Positions 31,718-40,807 are shown, counted from the stretch's first letter. The stretch: DNA of 64,000 nucleotides from CALAED01 sp035765195 (GCA_035765195.1 DASTYC010000040.1:62001-126000); one strand, 5' to 3'. Notes: a model not told the origin generated them from the sequence alone. Program-made: numbers and translations.

Positions 31718-32491
31718 ATGCCTGGACCAATGCGGCACGGGGGTCCACCGCCGCTGATCGGGGTGACGACGTACCTGGAGGCGGCACGCTGGGGGGCGTG
31801 GGTGCGTGAGGCGGCGCTGGTGCCGGCGCCCTACGTCAGCGCGGTCGAACGGGCCGGCGGCGTGCCGGTGCTGCTGCCGCCGGCGAGCACGCGCAGCGCC
31901 AAGGCCGCCGTCCACGCGCTCGACGGCATCGTGCTGGCCGGCGGGGGCGATGTCGAGCCGGGACTGTACGGCGCCAAGCGGCACGCCGAGACCGGGCCGC
32001 CGCAACCGGCGCGCGACCGGTACGAGTTCACCCTCATCCGCACCGCCATCGAGGCCGACGTGCCGTTTCTCGGCATCGGCCGCGGCATGCAGGTGCTGAA
32101 CGTCGCCCGGGACGGCGACCTGGTGCAGCACCTGCCGGACGCCGTCGGACACGACGGGCACGCCTCGGTCGCGGGCAAGATGACGGCCCACGAGGTGCGG
32201 ATCACGCTCGCCGGCACGCTGGGCAAGATCCTCGGCGAGCGCGCCGACGTGCCCGCCCACCACCATCAGGCGGTCCGGCGGCTGGGCCGGGGCCTCGTCG
32301 CCGTCGCCTGGACCGACGACCAGGTCGTCGAGGCGGTCGAGCTGCAGGGGCACCGGTTCGGGCTCGGCGTGCAATGGCATCCGGAGGAGGACGACGATCC
32401 GCGCCTGCTCGAGGCGTTCGTCGCAGCGGCCGCCGGGCGCCGGGCGGGCGCGGCGCGGGCGCCGCTCGGGGAGTACGGGCCAGTGGGATAG
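31718..32491 (+). CDS. Peptidase C26 family protein (gamma-glutamyl-GABA hydrolase-like), nucleophile missing
   Basis: A 257-residue class I glutamine amidotransferase-like protein of the C26 group, whose active members cleave gamma-glutamyl-GABA in putrescine breakdown (PuuD). It has IGVTTYLE, LDGIVLAGGGDVEP, and the His-Glu pair in GVQWHPEED (about 218-225). The nucleophile elbow reads LGIGRGMQVLN: the expected Cys is Gly121 (codon GGC instead of TGC). It therefore should not work as a hydrolase of this type. The gene is otherwise intact, so a binding or structural role, or a sequence error, must be considered. It precedes an esterase gene by 34 bases. Confidence 0.85.
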   Translation: MPGPMRHGGPPPLIGVTTYLEAARWGAWVREAALVPAPYVSAVERAGGVPVLLPPASTRSAKAAVHALDGIVLAGGGDVEPGLYGAKRHAETGPPQPARDRYEFTLIRTAIEADVPFLGIGRGMQVLNVARDGDLVQHLPDAVGHDGHASVAGKMTAHEVRITLAGTLGKILGERADVPAHHHQAVRRLGRGLVAVAWTDDQVVEAVELQGHRFGLGVQWHPEEDDDPRLLEAFVAAAAGRRAGAARAPLGEYGPVG

Positions 32492-32525
32492 TGTCGGGCC
32501 CGAGCCCGACCACGGAGGTCTTCCC

Positions 32526-33485
32526 ATGGCGAGTTCCCCGGCGTCCTTGCATCCGCAGGCGGTGCGATTCCTGGAGTTGCTCGCCGAGTGGGCGCCGCCG
32601 CCCGGGCAGCGGCCGTCGGTGGAGGAGATGCGCCGCAACATGTGGCGCGAGCCCTACCTCGGCGACGTGACCGCGCTGCCGCTGGTGGCCGACCGCGCGG
32701 TCGCCGGTCCCGCCGGCGAGATCCCGGTCCGCGTCTACAGCCCCGCGCCCGACCGGGCGCTGCCGGCGCTCGTCTACTTCCACGGCGGCGGCTGGGCGCT
32801 CGGCGACATCGACGCCGTCGATCCGCTGTGCCGCGACCTGGCGCGGCTGGCCGGTTGTGTGGTGGTCAACGTGGGCTACCGGCTGGCTCCCGAGCATCCC
32901 TTCCCCGCGGCCGTCGACGACAGCTGGGCGGTGACGGCCGATCTGATCGCCGACCCCGGCGGCTACGGCGTCGATCCGGGCGCGGTGGCGGTGGCCGGCG
33001 ACAGCGCCGGGGGCAACCTCGCCGCCGTCGTGGCCGCGCGCGCCCGTGACGAGGGCGTCGCGCTGGCCCACCAGCTGCTGGTCTACCCGGTGCTCGACAC
33101 GGCCATGGACACCCCGAGCTACGCCGAGTTCGCCCAGGGGTTCGGCCTCGACGCCGACGGAATGGCCTGGTTCGTCGATCTTTACGCGGGCGCCGCCGAC
33201 CGGTCCGACCCCCGCCTGGCGCCGCTGCGCACCCCCGATCTGACCGGGCTGGCGCCCGCGACGGTCATCACGGCCGAGTGCGACGTGCTGCGCGACGAGG
33301 GCGAGGTGTACGCCGGTCGGCTGGCCGCCGCCGGCGTCGACGTGGCGCTGCGCCGATTCGACGGCATGGTGCACGCGTTCTTCGTGCTGCCGGAGATATT
33401 CGACGCCGCCCAGACCGCCCGCGACTGGGCGGTCGCCCGGCTGCGGGCCGCGTTCGCCGCGACCAGGCAGGGGGACGCGGCGTGA
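32526..33485 (+). CDS. Alpha/beta hydrolase, hormone-sensitive lipase type esterase
   Basis: A 319-residue esterase of the HSL family. The oxyanion motif HGGGW (about 84-88), the nucleophile GDSAGGN (about 160-166), an Asp in ECDVLRDEG and the His in MVHAFF near the C-terminus complete the triad. There is no signal peptide. The stop overlaps the GTG of the next crotonase gene (GTGA), so the two are coupled. Such enzymes hydrolyse short acyl esters or act on acylated drugs. The substrate is not known. Confidence 0.88.
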   Translation: MASSPASLHPQAVRFLELLAEWAPPPGQRPSVEEMRRNMWREPYLGDVTALPLVADRAVAGPAGEIPVRVYSPAPDRALPALVYFHGGGWALGDIDAVDPLCRDLARLAGCVVVNVGYRLAPEHPFPAAVDDSWAVTADLIADPGGYGVDPGAVAVAGDSAGGNLAAVVAARARDEGVALAHQLLVYPVLDTAMDTPSYAEFAQGFGLDADGMAWFVDLYAGAADRSDPRLAPLRTPDLTGLAPATVITAECDVLRDEGEVYAGRLAAAGVDVALRRFDGMVHAFFVLPEIFDAAQTARDWAVARLRAAFAATRQGDAA

Positions 33486-34276
33486 CCGATCGCTACGCGG
33501 CCTACGAGCGGCTCAAGATCGACTGGGCGGCCCCCGCGGTGCTGCGGGTCACGATCACCGCCCACGGCAAGCTCAACGCCGTCGACATGGTGGGGCACCG
33601 CGAGCTCGCCGAGATCTGGCGGGACATCGACGCCGACGACGAGGTGCGCGCCGTCGTGGTGCGCGGCGAGGGCGCCGCGTTCTCGGCGGGCGGGGACCTC
33701 GCCATGATCGAGCAGATGATGGCCGACTACGAGATCCGCTCCCGGATCCTGCGCGAGGCGCGCGACATCGTCTACAACGTCATCAACTGCGCCAAGCCCG
33801 TGGTGAGCGCCGTCCAGGGGCCCGCGGTCGGCGCCGGGCTGGCGGTGGCCCTGCTGGCCGACATCTCGGTGGTCGGACGCGAGGCGAAGATCATCGACGG
33901 GCACACCCGGCTGGGCGTCGCGGCCGGCGACCACGCCGCCATCATCTGGCCGTTGCTGTGCGGGCTGGCCAAGGCCAAGTACCACCTGCTGCTGTGCGAG
34001 CCGCTGACGGGCGCCGAGGCCGAGCGGATCGGCCTGGTCAGCGTGTGCGTCGACGACGACGAGGTGCACGAGCGGGCGATCGAGATCGCCGCCCGGCTGG
34101 CGGCGGGGTCGCCGCAGGCGGTGCAGTTCACCAAGTACGCCCTCAACAACTGGCTGCGGCAGGCCGGCCCGACCTTCGACGCCTCGCTGGCCCTGGAGTT
34201 CTACGGCTTCGCCGGGCCCGACCTGTCCGAAGGCGTCGCCGCCATCCGCGAAAAGCGCCCGCCCCGCTTCACGTGA
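33482..34276 (+). CDS. Crotonase superfamily protein lacking both hydratase glutamates
   Basis: A 264-residue crotonase-fold protein. The CoA/oxyanion parts are kept: AAFSAGGDL (about 76-84) and VQGPAVGAGLAVAL. At the two positions where enoyl-CoA hydratases carry catalytic Glu, this protein reads DGHTRLGVAAGD (His instead of the first Glu) and LLLCEPLTG (Cys or a shifted Glu instead of the second). A simple hydratase reaction is thus doubtful; isomerase, hydrolase or decarboxylase chemistry is possible. A GTG start overlaps the esterase stop, giving an esterase-crotonase pair. Confidence 0.83.
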   Translation: MTDRYAAYERLKIDWAAPAVLRVTITAHGKLNAVDMVGHRELAEIWRDIDADDEVRAVVVRGEGAAFSAGGDLAMIEQMMADYEIRSRILREARDIVYNVINCAKPVVSAVQGPAVGAGLAVALLADISVVGREAKIIDGHTRLGVAAGDHAAIIWPLLCGLAKAKYHLLLCEPLTGAEAERIGLVSVCVDDDEVHERAIEIAARLAAGSPQAVQFTKYALNNWLRQAGPTFDASLALEFYGFAGPDLSEGVAAIREKRPPRFT

Positions 34277-34297
34277 GCCGGCCGTCGCCGGCGGCGG

Positions 34298-34735
34298 TCA
34301 CGCGAAACGGTCGCGGAGCGAGGCGAGCCCGGCGCCGTAGACGTTCTCGGTGAAGAACTTGACCATCGCGTCGACGTCGTTCTCGTCCGCGGAGAACTCC
34401 CCGCGCCACTCGATGAACGCCTGTCCCGTGTCGGTCACCGTCGCGACGCGGATCCGCGACCGGTAGTCGCGCACCGGCAGCGGGCTCTCGATGAACTCAT
34501 AGGCGTACGAACGGTCCTCGTCGTCGAAGAAGACGAGCCGTTCGCGGATGGGGGGCTGGCCGGGCTGCGTGCCGAGCCGCCGGACCGCGCCGACCTCGTC
34601 GGCCGCCGCGTCGCCCTCGAGCTCGCACGTCTCGATGGACGGCAGCCACTCGTGGAGGTTGGCGAAGTCGCGGATGTACGACCACACCGTGGCCGCCGGG
34701 GCGTTGACGACCGTGCTGGCGTACGACTGCGGCAT
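34298..34735 (-). CDS. SRPBCC (START-like) family protein
   Basis: A 145-residue protein of the polyketide cyclase/SRPBCC fold. Typical elements are an N-terminal strand STVVNAPAATVWSYI, a DFANLHEWLPSI helix, VRRLGTQP and RERLVFFDDED strands, and the closing helix MVKFFTENVYGAGLASL. A GGGAGCG site precedes the chosen ATG; a longer frame to 34840 is less likely. Members bind hydrophobic ligands or act as lyases/cyclases, and the ligand here is unknown. It lies alone between a converging crotonase gene and an ABC permease gene. Confidence 0.82.
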   Translation of the reverse strand: MPQSYASTVVNAPAATVWSYIRDFANLHEWLPSIETCELEGDAAADEVGAVRRLGTQPGQPPIRERLVFFDDEDRSYAYEFIESPLPVRDYRSRIRVATVTDTGQAFIEWRGEFSADENDVDAMVKFFTENVYGAGLASLRDRFA

Positions 34736-34861
34736 GACGCGCTCCCTTGGGTTCGTGACCGACGGGCCAGAGGTCCAGGCTCCGTGGTCCAGTCTTCGTC
34801 GTCGATCGTCCGGCGTCCACTCCATCGACCCGCGCGCCAACAGACGGTTACCCGCCTCGGG

Positions 34862-37408
34862 TCATTCGCTGACGATCGCGCGCAGGATGTCGATCCTGGC
34901 GGCGCGGCGGCCCGGGAAGATCGCGGCGGCGACGCCGGCGACGGCCGCGACCGCCAGGTAGACGATCAGCGAGCCGACCGGCACGGCGAACTCGGTGATC
35001 CCCTCGCCGCGCAGCGCGCGGACCAGCGTCCAGCCGAAGAACACGCCCACGACCAGGCCGAGGACGGCCCCGAACACCGCGATGATCACCGCTTCCCAGC
35101 GGATCATGGACCGAAGCTGGCGGCGCGTCATGCCGACGGCCCGCAGCAGCCCGATCTCGCGCACCCGCTCGATCACGGACAGCGCGAGCGTGTTGATGAT
35201 GCCGAGGAACGCGATCACCACGGCCAGCGCGAGGAGCACGTAGAACAGCAGGAGGATCTGGTTGATCTGATCCGCCCGCTCCTGCCGGTACTCCGCCTGG
35301 TCCCTGACCTGGACGATGGGGAAGTCGCGCGTGATCCGCTCCACCGCGGCGCGGGACCGGTCCGGGCCGACCCCCGGCCCGGCGTTGACGAACACGAGGA
35401 AGTCGAGCTGGTCGGGATAGTGCCGTTGGAAGTCCGGCAGCGCCAGCAGGTAGGCGTCGTTGAGCCGGTTGTCCTCGAACAGGGCCTTGATGGTGATCTG
35501 CTGCCGGCCGCCCACCGGGAACTCCATCGCGATGGTGTCGCCCACCTGCCAGCCGCGCGCCTTGGCGGTGTCCGCCCGTACGGCCACCCCGCCGCCGGCC
35601 ATGTCGGCGAAGCTCCCTGAGGTGACGTCCGTGCGCACCGTCCGGCTGTAGGGGACGGGATCGATCCCGGCCAGCGACCGGGTCTTGCCGTCGAGCTTGA
35701 ACACCCCCAGGCGGACCCCGGCGACCGACTCGATCTCCGGCTGCCGGGCGAGCCGACCGGCGACCTCGGGGCTGAATCCCAGCCCGCCCCCGTTGGTCGG
35801 TCCGCTGAGGATATAGTCGGCGACGACCGTCTGATCCAAGGTCTTGGTGATCGAGGCCTTGATCGAGGTGGCGAAGATGGCGACGAAGCTGACGAGCGCC
35901 AGACCGATCATCAGGGCCGCCGCGGTCGAGGCGGTGCGCCGCGGACTGCGCATCGCGTTCCCCCGCGCGAGCCGGCCCGGCTCGCCCGCCCAGCGCGCGA
36001 ACGGCCAGCCGAGCAGCCAGGACAGCGGCCGGGCGATGAGCGGGCTGAGGATCCCGATGCCGAGGAGGATCCCCGCGGCCCCCGCCGCGACCTGCGCGAG
36101 GCGGTTCCCCGCATCGGTGAACAGCCCGGTGAGCAGCAGCGCCACGCCCGCGAAGGTGATCGCCGCGCCGGACACGACGCGCCGGCGGCCGGCGCGCGCG
36201 GGCACTGGGAGGACGCCCTCCTGCAGGCCCGCCACCGGGGCCACCCGCGTGGCCCGCAGCGCCGGCACGAGGGAGGCGCCGACGGTCACCAACACCCCCA
36301 CGGCGAGCGCGGCCACGATCGTACGGGGCTGCACCTGCAAGCTGGTGGCCGGCAGGCTGGCCCCGACCGCCTGGAACAGCCGCTGCAGCCCGACGGCGAT
36401 GAGCACGCCGACGCCCAGGCCGACGACGGACGCGAGCCCGCCGATGATCGAGGCCTCGGCCAGCACCATGCGCAGCAGCTGCCGGCGGGTGGCCCCGAGG
36501 CAGCGCAGCAGCGCCAGTTCGCGGGTGCGCTGGGCCAAGATGATGGAGAAGGTGTTGACGATGATGAACGATCCGACGAACAGCGCGACGAACGCGAAGG
36601 CCAGCAGCGCGTAGTTGACCACGTCGACGAACTGCCCGATCGACTTGGCGCTGTCCTCGGCCAGCTGTTCGCCGGTGAGCACCTGGTAGGCGGGGCCGAG
36701 CGCGGCCCCGATCCGGTCCCGCAACCGCGCCGCGTCCGTCCCGGGCGCGGCGACGATGTCGATCTCGTCATAGCTGCCGGCCCGCCCCAGCACCCGCTGA
36801 GCGGTGCTGAGGTCGAAGGCGGCCAGCGTGGCCCCCGCGAGGTTGTCGGCCTCGCCGAAACCGATGACGCCGGTCACCGTGAACTCGCCGGGTGGGCCGG
36901 TGAACAGGATCTTGATCCGGTCGCCCACCGCGAAGTGCTGCCGCTTGGCCGTCCGCGCGTCCACCGCGACCTGCCCGGGGCCGGCCGGGTAGCCGCCAGA
37001 ACGCAGGGTCGTGGCGTTGCGGAACTCCGGCGTCACCGGAACCGACAGACCGATGGCGGGCGCGCCGCCCGTGCTCACCACCTTGCCGTTCTTGCCGACC
37101 AGCTGGGCGTACCCGTAGACCTGGCCCTCCGCGGAGCGTACGCCGGGCACGCCCGCGATCCGGTCGCGCAGGGCGGCCGGCATGGGCGCGCGCTGCTCGC
37201 CCATCTGGCCGGTGAACGTCGCGCTGGTGCGGACGGCGACGTCGACGCCCTTGGTGGCCTGGGTGAACAGCTCGGTGAACGTCTTGTTGATCGTGTCGGT
37301 GAGCACGTAGGTGCCGGCGACGAATCCGACGCCGAGGACGATCGCCAGCGCGGTGAGCGCCAGCCGCAGCTTGTGCGCGAGCAGTCCGCGCAGGGTGACC
37401 TTCCACAT
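34862..37408 (-). CDS. ABC transporter permease, MacB/FtsX type (two-module)
   Basis: An 848-residue permease with two FtsX-like modules. Each module has a large extracellular domain between the first helix and a three-helix bundle: residues about 1-400 and about 480-848, with extra helices in between. The first helix is LRLALTALAIVLGVGFVAGTYVL, and ALLRCLGATRRQLLRMVLAEA and LLRAVGMTRRQLRSMIRWEA are the coupling-helix motifs. Such proteins drive mechanotransmission export of lipoproteins, peptides or toxins. The ATPase gene lies 6 bases upstream and belongs to the same unit. The exported substrate is unknown. Confidence 0.88.
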   Translation of the reverse strand: MWKVTLRGLLAHKLRLALTALAIVLGVGFVAGTYVLTDTINKTFTELFTQATKGVDVAVRTSATFTGQMGEQRAPMPAALRDRIAGVPGVRSAEGQVYGYAQLVGKNGKVVSTGGAPAIGLSVPVTPEFRNATTLRSGGYPAGPGQVAVDARTAKRQHFAVGDRIKILFTGPPGEFTVTGVIGFGEADNLAGATLAAFDLSTAQRVLGRAGSYDEIDIVAAPGTDAARLRDRIGAALGPAYQVLTGEQLAEDSAKSIGQFVDVVNYALLAFAFVALFVGSFIIVNTFSIILAQRTRELALLRCLGATRRQLLRMVLAEASIIGGLASVVGLGVGVLIAVGLQRLFQAVGASLPATSLQVQPRTIVAALAVGVLVTVGASLVPALRATRVAPVAGLQEGVLPVPARAGRRRVVSGAAITFAGVALLLTGLFTDAGNRLAQVAAGAAGILLGIGILSPLIARPLSWLLGWPFARWAGEPGRLARGNAMRSPRRTASTAAALMIGLALVSFVAIFATSIKASITKTLDQTVVADYILSGPTNGGGLGFSPEVAGRLARQPEIESVAGVRLGVFKLDGKTRSLAGIDPVPYSRTVRTDVTSGSFADMAGGGVAVRADTAKARGWQVGDTIAMEFPVGGRQQITIKALFEDNRLNDAYLLALPDFQRHYPDQLDFLVFVNAGPGVGPDRSRAAVERITRDFPIVQVRDQAEYRQERADQINQILLLFYVLLALAVVIAFLGIINTLALSVIERVREIGLLRAVGMTRRQLRSMIRWEAVIIAVFGAVLGLVVGVFFGWTLVRALRGEGITEFAVPVGSLIVYLAVAAVAGVAAAIFPGRRAARIDILRAIVSE

Positions 37409-37414
37409 GGCGGA

Positions 37415-38170
37415 TCAGGCCCCCATGCTCTTCATGAAGTCGAACACCCGTTCGGCGGTCGGATCCGCCATCTCGGACACGATGCGGCCGTCGTTGAGGA
37501 ACAGCACGTGAGCGGAGCGGGCCGCGGCGTTCGGGTCGTGGGTGACCATCACGATCGTCTGCCCGAACTCGTCCACGCAGCGCCGCATGAAGCGCAGCAG
37601 CTCGGTGCCCGCCCGCGAGTCGAGGTTGCCCGTGGGCTCGTCGGCGAACACGATCGTCGGCCTGGAGATCATCGCGCGTGCTCCCGCGACGCGCTGCTGC
37701 TCGCCCCCCGACAGCTCGGCGGGCAGGTGCCCGAGGCGGCGGCGCAGCCCGATCGTCTCGACCACCTGGTCGTACCAGGCGCGTTCCGGCTTGCGGCCGG
37801 CGATGGCCAGCGGCAGCTCGATGTTCTGCGCCGCGGTCAGCGTCGGCAGCAGGTTGAACGCCTGGAAGAGGAAGCCGACGTGCTCGCGCCGCAGCAGGGT
37901 CAGCCGCCGGTCGGACAGCCCGCTCAGCTCGGTGCCGCCGATCCAGACCCGCCCGCTGGTGACCCGGTCCAGCCCGGCCAGGCAGTGCAGCAGCGTGGAC
38001 TTTCCCGAGCCGCTCGGCCCCATCACGGCCGTGAAGCGGCCCCGCGGGAAGCAGACGGTGACCTCGTCCAGCGCGCGCACCGCCGTGTCGCCCTGGCCGT
38101 AGACCCTGCTGATCGCCTCGGCGTGCGCCGCCGCCGGCGGCGGCGCGCTCGATCCCCTGTTGTCGTCCAC
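37415..38170 (-). CDS. ABC transporter ATP-binding protein (MacB/LolD type)
   Basis: A 251-residue ATPase with all nucleotide motifs: Walker A GPSGSGKST (about 51-59), Q-loop LFQAFNLLPTLTAAQN, signature LSGGEQQRVAGARA (about 154-167), Walker B IVFADEPTGNLD and the His switch VTHD. The NLLPTLTAxxN and EPTGNLD patterns mark the LolD/MacB-type exporters. The GTG start is inferred. It forms an operon with the following permease (6-base gap) and is read first. Its N-terminal 15 residues are Pro/Ala-rich and disordered. Confidence 0.92.
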   Translation of the reverse strand: MDDNRGSSAPPPAAAHAEAISRVYGQGDTAVRALDEVTVCFPRGRFTAVMGPSGSGKSTLLHCLAGLDRVTSGRVWIGGTELSGLSDRRLTLLRREHVGFLFQAFNLLPTLTAAQNIELPLAIAGRKPERAWYDQVVETIGLRRRLGHLPAELSGGEQQRVAGARAMISRPTIVFADEPTGNLDSRAGTELLRFMRRCVDEFGQTIVMVTHDPNAAARSAHVLFLNDGRIVSEMADPTAERVFDFMKSMGA

Positions 38171-38275
38171 GGCCCAGCCCCCGTCCCCGCGACCTTCGGC
38201 CCGTGATCGTCCACGCGTGACGCTAAGGAGCCGCGCCGCCGGGCGATAGGGTCCAACGTCCTGGGACCGCCGGGT

Positions 38276-40012
38276 TCAGTACGGGGAGCGACCGCCGAAC
38301 ATCTCGGCCATCCGGTAGGCGAGGGCCATGTCGCCCTCGATGCGGGTGCGGCCCGCCAGCAGCGAAGCGAGCTGCTGCTCGCCGGCGAGCGACCGGACGA
38401 AGTCGGCGACGGGCGCGTGCAGCACCACCGCCGGATCGTGCGGCAGCCCGGCCCGGGCGCGCGCCTTGCCGCCGCCCACCGCGATGGTCCACCGCAGGAC
38501 GCGGCCGTCGGAGGTGGTGAGCTCGTAGCCGAACTCGCCGGCGAAGCCGCCGCCGACGCGCGGGTCGTACTGCCGGGCGATCATGGCGAACAGCGCCCGC
38601 TGCACCGCGAGCGTGCCGAAGACCCGCTCGACGCGCTCCTCGCCCACCCGCTCGACCCAGCGGCGCAGGCCCAGCCGGGCGCGTTCTTGGGCCGACGCCC
38701 GCACCGTGACCCGCGCCCCGCCCGCCGCCGGCGCGCGCAGCGGCTCGCGGGCGCGGCGGGCGCGGATCTGCTCGGCGTCCTCGTCGATGGGGTAGGGCAC
38801 GCTCAGCGTGCGGGCCGGCGCCCGGCGGGCGAGCGCCGCCTCGATCGCGGGGGCCAGCCGGTCGGCCTTCGCGGCCTCCTTCTCCTCGCGGCCGTCGGCG
38901 AAGCGCGGCAGCACCCGCTTGCCGAACAGCTCCAGGCTCTCGCAGATGTGCTCGTGCCGGTTGCCGCCCGCCTGCATGATGAAGATGACCTGGTCGACCC
39001 CGGCCGCCTCGTAGCGGGCGATCAGCTCGGTGACCTGGTCGGGCGTGCCGATCGCGCCGCGCAGCGAGCCGAGGCTCTCCTGCAGCAGGCGCATGCCGAG
39101 CGGCCCTTGGTCGGGCCGGACGATGTGCCGGGCGAAGCCGGTCTCGTCGCGCCGCTCGGTGAACTCCCGCCAGAGGTCGGCCGCCCCGACCACGTGCCGC
39201 ATCCCGTAGAAGTGCGACAGCGAATAGCCGAAGAAGTGCGCGCCGTCGATGCCGCGCTCGATGGCCGTGGCCTCGTCCTCGGCCATCATCATCGGCAAGA
39301 TGACCGCGACCTGCGGGTTGACGGCGAAGCCGGCCGGCAGGCAGTCGGCCGACTCGATGATGGAGTAGTACTCCCGCACCCAGGTGGCGGCGTCCTCGGG
39401 CTCGACGAAGGAGAACGACAGCGCGCCGATGCCGCGCCGGGCCGCGAGGTGGATCGTCTCGCGGCGGCTGCACGCCACCCACAGCGGCGGATGCGGTCGC
39501 TGCACGGGCTTGGGCACGATCTCGCGCGGCGGCATCTGGACGTACTGCCCGTCCCAGCCGCAAAACGGCTGCTCGACGAACATGCGGGTGATGACGTCGA
39601 ACGCCTCTTCCCACATCGCCCGCTTCGCCGACCGCGCCACCCCGAAGCCCCCGAGCTCGGCCGCGGAGCTGGCCTCGCCGGTGCCGAAGTCGACCCGGCC
39701 GTGGGAGACGAGGTCGAGGGTGGCGATCCGTTCTGCGACCCGCGCCGGGTGGTTGATCGCCGGCGGGATCTGCACGATGCCGTGACCGAGCCGGATCCGG
39801 TGGGTGCGCTGGCTGGCCGCGGCCAAGAACACCTCGGGGGCCGAGGAGTGGGAGTACTCCTCGAGGAAGTGATGCTCGACCTCCCAGACATGGTCGACGC
39901 CGACCCGGTCGGCGATCTCGACCTGCTCCAAGGCGTCGGCCAGCAGCTTCTCCTCATCGCCCGGCCCCCAGGGCCGCGGCAGCTGGTGCTCGTAGAAGAT
40001 TCCGAACCGCAT
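38276..40012 (-). CDS. Luciferase-like flavin/F420 oxidoreductase fused to an SCP2-like domain
   Basis: A 578-residue fusion. Residues about 1-360 are an LLM-class barrel (MRFGIFYEHQLPRPWG, VDHVWEVEHHFLEEY, FGTGEASSAAELGGFG, VRPDQGPLGMRLL) that would use FMNH2 or coenzyme F420. Residues about 460-578 resemble a sterol-carrier-like domain (ERVFGTLAVQRALFAMI, GYELTTSDGRVLRW, DPAVVLHAPVADFVRSLAGE, GRTRIEGDMALAYRMAEMF). Between them is a charged linker. The start was set at the ATG after GGAAGG, 48 bases inside a longer frame. A lipid-like substrate presented by the SCP2 domain to the oxidase is a reasonable idea. It is divergent from the TetR gene. Confidence 0.85.
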   Translation of the reverse strand: MRFGIFYEHQLPRPWGPGDEEKLLADALEQVEIADRVGVDHVWEVEHHFLEEYSHSSAPEVFLAAASQRTHRIRLGHGIVQIPPAINHPARVAERIATLDLVSHGRVDFGTGEASSAAELGGFGVARSAKRAMWEEAFDVITRMFVEQPFCGWDGQYVQMPPREIVPKPVQRPHPPLWVACSRRETIHLAARRGIGALSFSFVEPEDAATWVREYYSIIESADCLPAGFAVNPQVAVILPMMMAEDEATAIERGIDGAHFFGYSLSHFYGMRHVVGAADLWREFTERRDETGFARHIVRPDQGPLGMRLLQESLGSLRGAIGTPDQVTELIARYEAAGVDQVIFIMQAGGNRHEHICESLELFGKRVLPRFADGREEKEAAKADRLAPAIEAALARRAPARTLSVPYPIDEDAEQIRARRAREPLRAPAAGGARVTVRASAQERARLGLRRWVERVGEERVERVFGTLAVQRALFAMIARQYDPRVGGGFAGEFGYELTTSDGRVLRWTIAVGGGKARARAGLPHDPAVVLHAPVADFVRSLAGEQQLASLLAGRTRIEGDMALAYRMAEMFGGRSPY

Positions 40013-40096
40013 CTCAACTGCCTTCCGGTCCGTGACCTGCGTAACCACCCACCCAACCAACCTGGCCGTACCCGGCCAGCCTCGCCCGAATGGAGC

Positions 40097-40112
40097 GACC
40101 CGTCAACGGGTC
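40097..40112. promoter_or_regulatory. Palindrome GACCCGT-CA-ACGGGTC
   Basis: A 7-bp-arm dyad with a 2-base centre in the divergent region between the LLM-SCP2 gene and the TetR gene. It may be an operator; no binder is identified. Confidence 0.45.
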
Positions 40113-40137
40113 CGCGGCGTCGGTGGGTCTTATTTTT

Positions 40138-40150
40138 GACCGTTCGTTCT
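40138..40150. promoter_or_regulatory. Putative TetR operator, copy 1
   Basis: GACCGTTCGTTCT lies 12 bases before the TetR start. Its reverse complement, AGAACGAACGGTC, matches 40808-40820 (AGAACGATTGGTC) at 11 of 13 positions. The shared pattern upstream of the regulator and of the transporter suggests autoregulation plus control of the MFS-SDR genes. Confidence 0.62.
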
Positions 40151-40162
40151 CGATAGGTTAGC

Positions 40163-40753
40163 GTGTCGGCCGTGGCGAGGACGAAGGAGTTCGATCCGGA
40201 CGCGGCGCTCCGGAGCGCGTTGGAGCTGTTTTGGGAGCGGGGCTACGAGGCGACCTCGATGGCGGATCTCGTCGAGCGTCTCGGCATCGCGCGGGCGAGC
40301 ATCTACGCGACCTTCGGCGGGAAGCGTGAGCTGTACCTGAAGGCGCTCGACCGGTACGGCGAGCTCGCGCACCCCGACCTGCTCACGGATCTGTCCCAGC
40401 CCGGACCGGCGCTGCCGGCGGTGCGGGCGCTGGTCGCGCGATACGCGACGGAGGCGGCGCACGACGACAGGCGTCGTGGCTGCTTCGTCGTCAACACCGC
40501 GGTCGAGCTGGCCCCGCGCGATCCGGCCGCGGCCCGGCGGGTCCAGGCCAGTTGGGACTACCTGGAGACCGCCCTGACCTCGGCGCTGATCCGGGCTCGG
40601 GCGCAGGGCGAACTGGCCGAGGGCAAGGACCCGCGCGCCCTCGCCCGCTGCCTCCTGGTGTTCCTGCAGGGCCTGCGGGTGATGGGCAAGGCCGCCACGG
40701 AGCCCGAGCGGCTGCGCGACGCCGCCGAGCAGGCGCTGGCCCTGCTGGACTGA
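40163..40753 (+). CDS. TetR family transcriptional regulator
   Basis: A 196-residue repressor. The DNA-binding domain is at about 9-55: FDPDAALRSALELFWERGYE, then MADLVERLGIARASIYATF. The C-terminal domain includes GCFVVNTAVELAPRDPAAA, typical of the TetR_C group that controls MFS and SDR genes. The GTG at 40163 was taken as start, with a GTG at 40172 possible. It lies upstream of, and in the same direction as, the MFS and SDR genes, with matching putative operators before itself and before the MFS gene. Confidence 0.88.
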   Translation: MSAVARTKEFDPDAALRSALELFWERGYEATSMADLVERLGIARASIYATFGGKRELYLKALDRYGELAHPDLLTDLSQPGPALPAVRALVARYATEAAHDDRRRGCFVVNTAVELAPRDPAAARRVQASWDYLETALTSALIRARAQGELAEGKDPRALARCLLVFLQGLRVMGKAATEPERLRDAAEQALALLD

Positions 40754-40807
40754 CCCGCACACCGGCACCCTCCGCCGCGGAGGGGGGCCGAACGCCGCCC
40801 TAATAAC

